From: Anthopleura xanthogrammica
Taxonomy: Eukaryota > Cnidaria > Anthozoa > Actiniaria > Actiniidae
Assembly (NCBI GenBank): GCA_964019055.1
Contig: CAXHSA010000070.1
Location: 41,599 to 105,598, forward strand
Reading direction: 5' to 3'
Length of the DNA: 64,000 nucleotides
The position numbers were made by a program, and so were the translations under genes. Shown here one piece after another: positions 9,453 through 22,282 of this stretch (its first letter is position 1; every line of letters starts with the position of its first letter). The notes under the pieces were generated by a model that saw only the letters and a list, made by a program, of their open reading frames with translations, was not told the origin of the DNA and did not search any database.

Positions 9453-12400
9453 GTGTTTTTGACACCCAAAATGTGCTTTTCTCGCCCAAAAGGTGCGTTT
9501 AGCAGTGAAAGAGTGGTGTTTTGGGCCAAAGAAAATTCTCAGCAAAATTCCAATTTTGTCAGCAAAAAACAGTTTTTTGGACCAAAAAGCACCTTTTCTC
9601 AGCCAAAACCCCATTTTTTTTCGCCGAAACGTCGTGTTTTTATCTTGTGAGGTCTTTTCAGGAGCAAAAAGTGGTGGTTTCAGCAAACAGGTCCTACCGT
9701 CAGCGAAAAACCTAGTTTTGAGAGCCAAAATGGCCATTTTTCAGTTTTTTGGGCTAAAAAGGTTTTTTTTCTAGCAAAACAGTGTTTTTGACACCCAAAA
9801 TGTGCTTTTCTCGCCCAAAAGGTGCGTTTAGCAGTGAAAAAGTGGTGTTTTGGGCCAAAGAAAATTCTCAGCAAAATTCCAATTTTGTCAGCAAAAAACA
9901 GTTTTTTGGACCAAAAAGCACCTTTTCTCAGCCAAAACCCCATTTTTTTTCGCCAAAACGTCGTGTTTTTATCTTGTGAGGTCTTTTCAGGAGCAAAAAG
10001 TGGTGGTTTCAGCAAACAGGTCCTACCGTCAGCGAAAAACCTAGTTTTGAGAGCCAAAATGGCCATTTTTCAGTTTTTTGGGCTAAAAAGGTTTTTTTTC
10101 TAGCAAAACAGTGTTTTTGACACCCAAAATGTGCTTTTCTCGCCCAAAAGGTGCGCTTAGCATTGAAAAAGTGGTGTTTTGGGCCAAAGAAAATTCTCAG
10201 CAAAATTCCAATTTTGTCAGCAAAAAACAGTTTTTTGGACCAAAAAGCACCTTTTCTCAGCCAAAACCCCATTTTTTTTCGCCAAAACGTCGTGTTTTTA
10301 TCTTGTGAGGTGTTTTCAGGAGCAAAAAGTGGTGGTTTCAGCAAACAGGTCCTACCGTCAGCGAAAAACCTAGTTTTGAGAGCCAAAATGGCCATTTTTC
10401 AGTTTTTTGGGCTAAAAAGGATTTTTTTCTAGCAAAACAGTGTTTTTGACACCCAAAATGTGCTTTTCTCGCCCAAAAGGTGCGTTTAGCAGTGAAAAAG
10501 TGGTGTTTTGGGCCAAAGAAAATTCTCAGCAAAATTCCAATTTTGTCAGCAAAAAACAGTTTTTTGGACCAAAAAGCACCTTTTCTCAGCCAAAACCCCA
10601 TTTTTTTTCGCCAAAACGTCGTGTTTTTATCTTGTGAGGTCTTTTCAGGAGCAAAAAGTGGTGGTTTCAGCAAACAGGTCCTACCGTCAGCGAAAAACCT
10701 AGTTTTGAGAGCCAAAATGGCCATTTTTCAGTTTTTTGGGCTAAAAAGGTTTTTTTTCTAGCAAAACAGTGTTTTTGACACCCAAAATGTGCTTTTCTCG
10801 CCCAAAAGGTGCGTTTAGCAGTGAAAAAGTGGTGTTTTGGGCCAAAGAAAATTCTCAGCAAAATTCCAATTTTGTCAGCAAAAAACAGTTTTTTGGACCA
10901 AAAAGCACCTTTTCTCAGCCAAAACCCCATTTTTTTTCGCCAAAACGTCGTGTTTTTATCTTGTGAGGTCTTTTCAGGAGCAAAAAGTGGTGGTTTCAGC
11001 AAACAGGTCCTACCGTCAGCGAAAAACCTAGTTTTGAGAGCCAAAATGGCCATTTTTCAGTTTTTTGGGCTAAAAAGGTTTTTTTTCTAGCAAAACAGTG
11101 TTTTTGACACCCAAAATGTGCTTTTCTCGCCCAAAAGGTGCGTTTAGCAGTGAAAAAGTGGTGTTTTGGGCCAAAGAAAATTCTCAGCAAAATTCCAATT
11201 TTGTCAGCAAAAAACAGTTTTTTGGACCAAAAAGCACCTTTTCTCAGCCAAAACCCCATTTTTTTTCGCCAAAACGTCGTGTTTTTATCTTGTGAGGTCT
11301 TTTCAGGAGCAAAAAGTGGTGGTTTCAGCAAACAGGTCCTACCGTCAGCGAAAAACCTAGTTTTGAGGGCCAAAATGGCCATTTTTCAGTTTTTTGGGCT
11401 AAAAAGGTTTTTTTTCTAGCAAAACAGTGTTTTTGACACCCAAAATGTGCTTTTCTCGCCCAAAAGGTGCGTTTAGCAGTGAAAAAGTGGTGTTTTGGGC
11501 CAAAGAAAATTCTCAGCAAAATTCCAATTTTGTCAGCAAAAAACAGTTTTTTGGACCAAAAAGCACCTTTTCTCAGCCAAAACCCCATTTTTTTTCGCCA
11601 AAACGTCGTGTTTTTATCTTGTGAGGTCTTTTCAGGAGCAAAAAGTGGTGGTTTCAGCAAACAGGTCCTACCGTCAGCGAAAAACCTAGTTTTGAGAGCC
11701 AAAATGGCCATTTTTCAGTTTTTTGGGCTAAAAAGGTTTTTTTTCTAGCAAAACAGTGTTTTTGACACCCAAAATGTGCTTTTCTCGCCCAAAAGGTGCG
11801 TTTAGCAGTGAAAAAGTGGTGTTTTGGGCCAAAGAAAATTCTCAGCAAAATTCCAATTTTGTCAGCAAAAAACAGTTTTTTTGACCAAAAAGCACCTTTT
11901 CTCAGCCAAAACCCCATTTTTTTTCGCCAAAACGTCGTGTTTTTATCTTGTGAGGTCTTTTCAGGAGCAAAAAGTGGTGGTTTCAGCAAACAGGTCCTAC
12001 CGTCAGCGAAAAACCTAGTTTTGAGAGCCAAAATGGCCATTTTTCAGTTTTTTGGGCTAAAAAGGTTTTTTTTCTAGCAAAACAGTGTTTTTGACACCCA
12101 AAATGTGCTTTTCTCGCCCAAAAGGTGCGTTTAGCAGTGAAAAAGTGGTGTTTTGGGCCAAAGAAAATTCTCAGCAAAATTCCAATTTTGTCAGCAAAAA
12201 ACAGTTTTTTTGACCAAAAAGCACCTTTTCTCAGCCAAAACCCCATTTTTTTTCGCCAAAACGTCGTGTTTTTATCTTGTGAGGTCTTTTCAGGAGCAAA
12301 AAGTGGTGGTTTCAGCAAACAGGTCCTACCGTCAGCGAAAAACCTAGTTTTGAGAGCCAAAATGGCCATTTTTCAGTTTTTTGGGCTAAAAAGGTTTTTT

Positions 12401-15400
12401 TTCTAGCAAAACAGTGTTTTTGACACCCAAAATGTGCTTTTCTCGCCCAAAAGGTGCGTTTAGCAGTGAAAAAGTGGTGTTTTGGGCCAAAGAAAATTCT
12501 CAGCAAAATTCCAATTTTGTCAGCAAAAAACAGTTTTTTGGACCAAAAAGCACCTTTTCTCAGCCAAAACCCCATTTTTTTTCGCCAAAACGTCGTGTTT
12601 TTATCTTGTGAGGTCTTTTCAGGAGCAAAAAGTGGTGGTTTCAGCAAACAGGTCCTACCGTCAGCGAAAAACCTAGTTTTGAGAGCCAAAATGGCCATTT
12701 TTCAGTTTTTTGGGCTAAAAAGGTTTTTTTTCTAGCAAAACAGTGTTTTTGACACCCAAAATGTGCTTTTCTCGCCCAAAAGGTGCGTTTAGCAGTGAAA
12801 AAGTGGTGTTTTGGGCCAAAGAAAATTCTCAGCAAAATTCCAATTTTGTCAGCAAAAAACAGTTTTTTGGACCAAAAAGCACCTTTTCTCAGCCAAAACC
12901 CCATTTTTTTTCGCCAAAACGTCGTGTTTTTATCTTGTGAGGTCTTTTCAGGAGCAAAAAGTGGTGGTTTCAGCAAACAGGTCCTACCGTCAGCGAAAAA
13001 CCTAGTTTTGAGAGCCAAAATGGCCATTTTTCAGTTTTTTGGGCTAAAAAGGTTTTTTTTCTAGCAAAACAGTGTTTTTGACACCCAAAATGTGCTTTTC
13101 TCGCCCAAAAGGTGCGTTTAGCAGTGAAAAAGTGGTGTTTTGGGCCAAAGAAAATTCTCAGCAAAATTCCAATTTTGTCAGCAAAAAACAGTTTTTTGGA
13201 CCAAAAAGCACCTTTTCTCAGCCAAAACCCCATTTTTTTTCGCCAAAACGTCGTGTTTTTATCTTGTGAGGTCTTTTCAGGAGCAAAAAGTGGTGGTTTC
13301 AGCAAACAGGTCCTACCGTCAGCGAAAAACCTAGTTTTGAGAGCCAAAATGGCCATTTTTCAGTTTTTTGGGCTAAAAAGGTTTTTTTTCTAGCAAAACA
13401 GTGTTTTTGACACCCAAAATGTGCTTTTCTCGCCCAAAAGGTGCGTTTAGCAGTGAAAAAGTGGTGTTTTGGGCCAAAGAAAATTCTCAGCAAAATTCCA
13501 ATTTTGTCAGCAAAAAACAGTTTTTTTGACCAAAAAGCACCTTTTCTCAGCCAAAACCCCATTTTTTTTCGCCAAAACGTCGTGTTTTTATCTTGTGAGG
13601 TCTTTTCAGGAGCAAAAAGTGGTGGTTTCAGCAAACAGGTCCTACCGTCAGCGAAAAACCTAGTTTTGAGAGCCAAAATGGCCATTTTTCAGTTTTTTGG
13701 GCTAAAAAGGTTTTTTTTCTAGCAAAACAGTGTTTTTGACACCCAAAATGTGCTTTTCTCGCCCAAAAGGTGCGTTTAGCAGTGAAAAAGTGGTGTTTTG
13801 GGCCAAAGAAAATTCTCAGCAAAATTCCAATTTTGTCAGCAAAAAACAGTTTTTTTGACCAAAAAGCACCTTTTCTCAGCCAAAACCCCATTTTTTTTCG
13901 CCAAAACGTCGTGTTTTTATCTTGTGAGGTCTTTTCAGGAGCAAAAAGTGGTGGTTTCAGCAAACAGGTCCTACCGTCAGCGAAAAACCTAGTTTTGAGA
14001 GCCAAAATGGCCATTTTTCAGTTTTTTGGGCTAAAAAGGTTTTTTTTCTAGCAAAACAGTGTTTTTGACACCCAAAATGTGCTTTTCTCGCCCAAAAGGT
14101 GCGTTTAGCAGTGAAAAAGTGGTGTTTTGGGCCAAAGAAAATTCTCAGCAAAATTCCAATTTTGTCAGCAAAAAACAGTTTTTTGGACCAAAAAGCACCT
14201 TTTCTCAGCCAAAACCCCATTTTTTTTCGCCAAAACGTCGTGTTTTTATCTTGTGAGGTCTTTTCAGGAGCAAAAAGTGGTGGTTTCAGCAAACAGGTCC
14301 TACCGTCAGCGAAAAACCTAGTTTTGAGAGCCAAAATGGCCATTTTTCAGTTTTTTGGGCTAAAAAGGTTTTTTTTCTAGCAAAACAGTGTTTTTGACAC
14401 CCAAAATGTGCTTTTCTCGCCCAAAAGGTGCGTTTAGCAGTGAAAAAGTGGTGTTTTGGGCCAAAGAAAATTCTCAGCAAAATTCCAATTTTGTCAGCAA
14501 AAAACAGTTTTTTGGACCAAAAAGCACCTTTTCTCAGCCAAAACCCCATTTTTTTTCGCCAAAACGTCGTGTTTTTATCTTGTGAGGTCTTTTCAGGAGC
14601 AAAAAGTGGTGGTTTCAGCAAACAGGTCCTACCGTCAGCGAAAAACCTAGTTTTGAGAGCCAAAATGGCCATTTTTCAGTTTTTTGGGCTAAAAAGGTTT
14701 TTTTTCTAGCAAAACAGTGTTTTTGACACCCAAAATGTGCTTTTCTTGCCCAAAAGGTGCGTTTAGCAGTGAAAAAGTGGTGTTTTGGGCCAAAGAAAAT
14801 TCTCAGCAAAATTCCAATTTTGTCAGCAAAAAACAGTTTTTTTGACCAAAAAGCACCTTTTCTCAGCCAAAACCCCATTTTTTTTCGCCAAAACGTCGTG
14901 TTTTTATCTTGTGAGGTCTTTTCAGGAGCAAAAAGTGGTGGTTTCAGCAAACAGGTCCTACCGTCAGCGAAAAACCTAGTTTTGAGAGCCAAAATGGCCA
15001 TTTTTCAGTTTTTTGGGCTAAAAAGGTTTTTTTTCTAGCAAAACAGTGTTTTTGACACCCAAAATGTGCTTTTCTCGCCCAAAAGGTGCGTTTAGCAGTG
15101 AAAAAGTGGTGTTTTGGGCCAAAGAAAATTCTCAGCAAAATTCCAATTTTGTCAGCAAAAAACAGTTTTTTGGACCAAAAAGCACCTTTTCTCAGCCAAA
15201 ACCCCATTTTTTTTCGCCAAAACGTCGTGTTTTTATCTTGTGAGGTCTTTTCAGGAGCAAAAAGTGGTGGTTTCAGCAAACAGGTCCTACCGTCAGCGAA
15301 AAACCTAGTTTTGAGAGCCAAAATGGCCATTTTTCAGTTTTTTGGGCTAAAAAGGATTTTTTTTCTAGCAAAACAGTGTTTTTGACACCCAAAATGTGCT

Positions 15401-17349
15401 TTTCTCGCCCAAAAGGTGCGTTTAGCAGTGAAAAAGTGGTGTTTTGGGCCAAAGAAAATTCTCAGCAAAATTCCAATTTTGTCAGCAAAAAACAGTTTTT
15501 TGGACCAAAAAGCACCTTTTCTCAGCCAAAACCCCATTTTTTTTCGCCAAAACGTCGTGTTTTTATCTTGTGAGGTCTTTTCAGGAGCAAAAAGTGGTGG
15601 TTTCAGCAAACAGGTCCTACCGTCAGCGAAAAACCTAGTTTTGAGAGCCAAAATGGCCATTTTTCAGTTTTTTGGGCTAAAAAGGTTTTTTTTCTAGCAA
15701 AACAGTGTTTTTGACACCCAAAATGTGCTTTTCTTGCCCAAAAGGTGCGTTTAGCAGTGAAAAAGTGGTGTTTTGGGCCAAAGAAAATTCTCAGCAAAAT
15801 TCCAATTTTGTCAGCAAAAAACAGTTTTTTTGACCAAAAAGCACCTTTTCTCAGCCAAAACCCCATTTTTTTTCGCCAAAACGTCGTGTTTTTATCTTGT
15901 GAGGTCTTTTCAGGAGCAAAAAGTGGTGGTTTCAGCAAACAGGTCCTACCGTCAGCGAAAAACCTAGTTTTGAGAGCCAAAATGGCCATTTTTCAGTTTT
16001 TTGGGCTAAAAAGGTTTTTTTTCTAGCAAAACAGTGTTTTTGACACCCAAAATGTGCTTTTCTCGCCCAAAAGGTGCGTTTAGCAGTGAAAAAGTGGTGT
16101 TTTGGGCCAAAGAAAATTCTCAGCAAAATTCCAATTTTGTCAGCAAAAAACAGTTTTTTGGACCAAAAAGCACCTTTTCTCAGCCAAAACCCCATTTTTT
16201 TTCGCCAAAACGTCGTGTTTTTATCTTGTGAGGTCTTTTCAGGAGCAAAAAGTGGTGGTTTCAGCAAACAGGTCCTACCGTCAGCGAAAAACCTAGTTTT
16301 GAGAGCCAAAATGGCCATTTTTCAGTTTTTTGGGCTAAAAAGGTTTTTTTTCTAGCAAAACAGTGTTTTTGACACCCAAAATGTGCTTTTCTCGCCCAAA
16401 AGGTGCGTTTAGCAGTGAAAAAGTGGTGTTTTGGGCCAAAGAAAATTCTCAGCAAAATTCCAATTTTGTCAGCAAAAAACAGTTTTTTTGACCAAAAAGC
16501 ACCTTTTCTCAGCCAAAACCCCATTTTTTTTCGCCAAAACGTCGTGTTTTTATCTTGTGAGGTCTTTTCAGGAGCAAAAAGTGGTGGTTTCAGCAAACAG
16601 GTCCTACCGTCAGCGAAAAACCTAGTTTTGAGAGCCAAAATGGCCATTTTTCAGTTTTTTGGGCTAAAAAGGTTTTTTTTCTAGCAAAACAGTGTTTTTG
16701 ACACCCAAAATGTGCTTTTCTCGCCCAAAAGGTGCGTTTAGCAGTGAAAAAGTGGTGTTTTGGGCCAAAGAAAATTCTCAGCAAAATTCCAATTTTGTCA
16801 GCAAAAAACAGTTTTTTGGACCAAAAAGCACCTTTTCTCAGCCAAAACCCCATTTTTTTTCGCCAAAACGTCGTGTTTTTATCTTGTGAGGTCTTTTCAG
16901 GAGCAAAAAGTGGTGGTTTCAGCAAACAGGTCCTACCGTCAGCGAAAAACCTAGTTTTGAGAGCCAAAATGGCCATTTTTCAGTTTTTTGGGCTAAAAAG
17001 GTTTTTTTTCTAGCAAAACAGTGTTTTTGACACCCAAAATGTGCTTTTCTCGCCCAAAAGGTGCGTTTAGCAGTGAAAAAGTGGTGTTTTGGGCCAAAGA
17101 AAATTCTCAGCAAAATTCCAATTTTGTCAGCAAAAAACAGTTTTTTGGACCAAAAAGCACCTTTTCTCAGCCAAAACCCCATTTTTTTTCGCCAAAACGT
17201 CGTGTTTTTATCTTGTGAGGTCTTTTCAGGAGCAAAAAGTGGTGGTTTCAGCAAACAGGTCCTACCGTCAGCGAAAAACCTAGTTTTGAGAGCCAAAATG
17301 GCCATTTTTCAGTTTTTTGGGCTAAAAAGGTTTTTTTTCTAGCAAAACA

Positions 17350-20300
17350 GTGTTTTTGACACCCAAAATGTGCTTTTCTCGCCCAAAAGGTGCGTTTAGC
17401 AGTGAAAAAGTGGTGTTTTGGGCCAAAGAAAATTCTCAGAAAATTCCAATTTTGTCAGCAAAAAACAGTTTTTTTGACCAAAAAGCACCTTGTCTCAGCC
17501 AAAACCCCATTTTTTTTCGCCAAAACGTCGTGTTTTTATCTTGTGAGGTCTTTTCAGGAGCAAAAAGTGGTGGTTTCAGCAAACAGGTCCTACCGTCAGC
17601 GAAAAACCTAGTTTTGAGAGCCAAAATGGCCATTTTTCAGTTTTTTGGGCTAAAAAGGTTTTTTTTCTAGCAAAACAGTGTTTTTGACACCCAAAATGTG
17701 CTTTTCTCGCCCAAAAGGTGCGTTTAGCAGTGAAAAAGTGGTGTTTTGGGCCAAAGAAAATTCTCAGAAAATTCCAATTTTGTCAGCAAAAAACAGTTTT
17801 TTTGACCAAAAAGCACCTTGTCTCAGCCAAAACCCCATTTTTTTTCGCCAAAACGTCGTGTTTTTATCTTGTGAGGTCTTTTCAGGAGCAAAAAGTGGTG
17901 GTTTCAGCAAACAGGTCCTACCGTCAGCGAAAAACCTAGTTTTGAGAGCCAAAATGGCCATTTTTCAGTTTTTTGGGCTAAAAAGGTTTTTTTTCTAGCA
18001 AAACAGTGTTTTTGACACCCAAAATGTGCTTTTCTCGCCCAAAAGGTGCGTTTAGCAGTGAAAAAGTGGTGTTTTGGGCCAAAGAAAATTCTCAGCAAAA
18101 TTCCAATTTTGTCAGCAAAAAACAGTTTTTTTTGACCAAAAAGCACCTTTTCTCAGCCAAAACCCCATTTTTTTTCGCCAAAACGTCGTGTTTTTATCTT
18201 GTGAGGTCTTTTCAGGAGCAAAAAGTGGTGGTTTCAGCAAACAGGTCCTACCGTCAGCGAAAAACCTAGTTTTGAGAGCCAAAATGGCCATTTTTCAGTT
18301 TTTTGGGCTAAAAAGGTTTTTTTTCTAGCAAAACAGTGTTTTTGACACCCAAAATGTGCTTTTCTCGCCCAAAAGGTGCGTTTAGCAGTGAAAAAGTGGT
18401 GTTTTGGGCCAAAGAAAATTCTCAGCAAAATTCCAATTTTGTCAGCAAAAAACAGTTTTTTGGACCAAAAAGCACCTTGTCTCAGCCAAAACCCCATTTT
18501 TTTTCGCCAAAACGTCGTGTTTTTATCTTGTGAGGTCTTTTCAGGAGCAAAAAGTGGTGGTTTCAGCAAACAGGTCCTACCGTCAGCGAAAAACCTAGTT
18601 TTGAGAGCCAAAATGGCCATTTTTCAGTTTTTTGGGCTAAAAAGGTTTTTTTTCTAGCAAAACAGTGTTTTTGACACCCAAAATGTGCTTTTCTCGCCCA
18701 AAAGGTGCGTTTAGCAGTGAAAAAGTGGTGTTTTGGGCCAAAGAAAATTCTCAGCAAAATTCCAATTTTGTCAGCAAAAAACAGTTTTTTGGACCAAAAA
18801 GCACCTTTTCTCAGCCAAAACCCCATTTTTTTTCGCCAAAACGTCGTGTTTTTATCTTGTGAGGTCTTTTCAGGAGCAAAAAGTGGTGGTTTCAGCAAAC
18901 AGGTCCTACCGTCAGCGAAAAACCTAGTTTTGAGAGCCAAAATGGTTATTTTTCAGTTTTTTGGGCTAAAAAGGTTTTTTTTCTAGCAAAACAGTGTTTT
19001 TGACACCCAAAATGTGCTTTTCTCGCCCAAAAGGTGCGTTTAGCAGTGAAAAAGTGGTGTTTTGGGCCAAAGAAAATTCTCAGAAAATTCCAATTTTGTC
19101 AGCAAAAAACAGTTTTTTTGACCAAAAAGCACCTTGTCTCAGCCAAAACCCCATTTTTTTTCGCCAAAACGTCGTGTTTTTATCTTGTGAGGTCTTTTCA
19201 GGAGCAAAAAGTGGTGGTTTCAGCAAACAGGTCCTACCGTCAGCGAAAAACCTAGTTTTGAGAGCCAAAATGGCCATTTTTCAGTTTTTTGGGCTAAAAA
19301 GGTTTTTTTTCTAGCAAAACAGTGTTTTTGACACCCAAAATGTGCTTTTCTCGCCCAAAAGGTGCGTTTAGCAGTGAAAAAGTGGTGTTTTGGGCCAAAG
19401 AAAATTCTCAGAAAATTCCAATTTTGTCAGCAAAAAACAGTTTTTTTGACCAAAAAGCACCTTGTCTCAGCCAAAACCCCATTTTTTTTCGCCAAAACGT
19501 CGTGTTTTTATCTTGTGAGGTCTTTTCAGGAGCAAAAAGTGGTGGTTTCAGCAAACAGGTCCTACCGTCAGCGAAAAACCTAGTTTTGAGAGCCAAAATG
19601 GCCATTTTTCAGTTTTTTGGGCTAAAAAGGTTTTTTTTCTAGCAAAACAGTGTTTTTGACACCCAAAATGTGCTTTTCTCGCCCAAAAGGTGCGTTTAGC
19701 AGTGAAAAAGTGGTGTTTTGGGCCAAAGAAAATTCTCAGCAAAATTCCAATTTTGTCAGCAAAAAACAGTTTTTTTGACCAAAAAGCACCTTTTCTCAGC
19801 CAAAACCCCATTTTTTTTCGCCAAAACGTCGTGTTTTTATCTTGTGAGGTCTTTTCAGGAGCAAAAAGTGGTGGTTTCAGCAAACAGGTCCTACCGTCAG
19901 CGAAAAACCTAGTTTTGAGAGCCAAAATGGCCATTTTTCAGTTTTTTGGGCTAAAAAGGTTTTTTTTCTAGCAAAACAGTGTTTTTGACACCCAAAATGT
20001 GCTTTTCTCGCCCAAAAGGTGCGTTTAGCAGTGAAAAAGTGGTGTTTTGGGCCAAAGAAAATTCTCAGCAAAATTCCAATTTTGTCAGCAAAAAACAGTT
20101 TTTTGGACCAAAAAGCACCTTGTCTCAGCCAAAACCCCATTTTTTTTCGCCAAAACGTCGTGTTTTTATCTTGTGAGGTCTTTTCAGGAGCAAAAAGTGG
20201 TGGTTTCAGCAAACAGGTCCTACCGTCAGCGAAAAACCTAGTTTTGAGAGCCAAAATGGCCATTTTTCAGTTTTTTGGGCTAAAAAGGTTTTTTTTCTAG

Positions 20301-20636
20301 CAAAACAGTGTTTTTGACAACCAAAATGTGCTTTTCTCGCCCAAAAGGTGCGTTTAGCAGTGAAAAAGTGGTGTTTTGGGCCAAAGAAAATTCTCAGCAA
20401 AATTCCAATTTTGTCAGCAAAAAACAGTTTTTTGGACCAAAAAGCACCTTTTCTCAGCCAAAACCCCATTTTTTTTCGCCAAAACGTCGTGTTTTTATCT
20501 TGTGAGGTCTTTTCAGGAGCAAAAAGTGGTGGTTTCAGCAAACAGGTCCTACCGTCAGCGAAAAACCTAGTTTTGAGAGCCAAAATGGCCATTTTTCAGT
20601 TTTTTGGGCTAAAAAGGTTTTTTTTCTAGCAAAACA
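17350..20636. repeat. Tandemly duplicated 5-monomer higher-order unit (about 1644 bp, two copies)
   Basis: Copy one (17350-18993) and copy two (18994-20636) share the same order of marked monomers. Two successive monomers carry CTCAGAAAATTCC (one base short) plus ACCTTGTCTC. One unmarked monomer follows, then one with TTTTTTGGACC plus ACCTTGTCTC, then one plain TTTTTTGGACC monomer. The third position differs slightly (an 8-T run at 18006, 7 T at 19650). The fifth members carry different private changes (GGTTATTTTT near 18945; GACAACC near 20316). These arose after duplication or mark partial conversion. Confidence 0.8.
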
Positions 20637-22282
20637 GTGTTTTTGACACCCAAAATGTGCTTTTCTCGCCCAAAAGGTGCGTTTAGCAGTGAAAAAGTGG
20701 TGTTTTGGGCCAAAGAAAATTCTCAGCAAAATTCCAATTTTGTCAGCAAAAAACAGTTTTTTTGACCAAAAAGCACCTTTTCTCAGCCAAAACCCCATTT
20801 TTTTTCGCCAAAACGTCGTGTTTTTATCTTGTGAGGTCTTTTCAGGAGCAAAAAGTGGTGGTTTCAGCAAACAGGTCCTACCGTCAGCGAAAAACCTAGT
20901 TTTGAGAGCCAAAATGGCCATTTTTCAGTTTTTTGGGCTAAAAAGGTTTTTTTTCTAGCAAAACAGTGTTTTTGACACCCAAAATGTGCTTTTCTCGCCC
21001 AAAAGGTGCGTTTAGCAGTGAAAAAGTGGTGTTTTGGGCCAAAGAAAATTCTCAGCAAAATTCCAATTTTGTCAGCAAAAAACAGTTTTTTTGACCAAAA
21101 AGCACCTTTTCTCAGCCAAAACCCCATTTTTTTTCGCCAAAACGTCGTGTTTTTATCTTGTGAGGTCTTTTCAGGAGCAAAAAGTGGTGGTTTCAGCAAA
21201 CAGGTCCTACCGTCAGCGAAAAACCTAGTTTTGAGAGCCAAAATGGCCATTTTTCAGTTTTTTGGGCTAAAAAGGTTTTTTTTCTAGCAAAACAGTGTTT
21301 TTGACACCCAAAATGTGCTTTTCTCGCCCAAAAGGTGCGTTTAGCAGTGAAAAAGTGGTGTTTTGGGCCAAAGAAAATTCTCAGCAAAATTCCAATTTTG
21401 TCAGCAAAAAAACAGTTTTTTGGACCAAAAAGCACCTTTTCTCAGCCAAAACCCCATTTTTTTTCGCCAAAACGTCGTGTTTTTATCTTGTGAGGTCTTT
21501 TCAGGAGCAAAAAGTGGTGGTTTCAGCAAACAGGTCCTACCGTCAGCGAAAAACCTAGTTTTGAGAGCCAAAATGGCCATTTTTCAGTTTTTTGGGCTAA
21601 AAAGGTTTTTTTTCTAGCAAAACAGTGTTTTTGACACCCAAAATGTGCTTTTCTCGCCCAAAAGGTGCGTTTAGCAGTGAAAAAGTGGTGTTTTGGGCCA
21701 AAGAAAATTCTCAGCAAAATTCCAATTTTGTCAGCAAAAAACAGTTTTTTTGACCAAAAAGCACCTTTTCTCAGCCAAAACCCCATTTTTTTTCGCCAAA
21801 ACGTCGTGTTTTTATCTTGTGAGGTCTTTTCAGGAGCAAAAAGTGGTGGTTTCAGCAAACAGGTCCTACCGTCAGCGAAAAACCTAGTTTTGAGAGCCAA
21901 AATGGCCATTTTTCAGTTTTTTGGGCTAAAAAGGTTTTTTTTCTAGCAAAACAGTGTTTTTGACACCCAAAATGTGCTTTTCTCGCCCAAAAGGTGCGTT
22001 TAGCAGTGAAAAAGTGGTGTTTTGGGCCAAAGAAAATTCTCAGCAAAATTCCAATTTTGTCAGCAAAAAACAGTTTTTTGGACCAAAAAGCACCTTTTCT
22101 CAGCCAAAACCCCATTTTTTTTCGCCAAAACGTCGTGTTTTTATCTTGTGAGGTCTTTTCAGGAGCAAAAAGTGGTGGTTTCAGCAAACAGGTCCTACCG
22201 TCAGCGAAAAACCTAGTTTTGAGAGCCAAAATGGCCATTTTTCAGTTTTTTGGGCTAAAAAGGTTTTTTTTCTAGCAAAACA

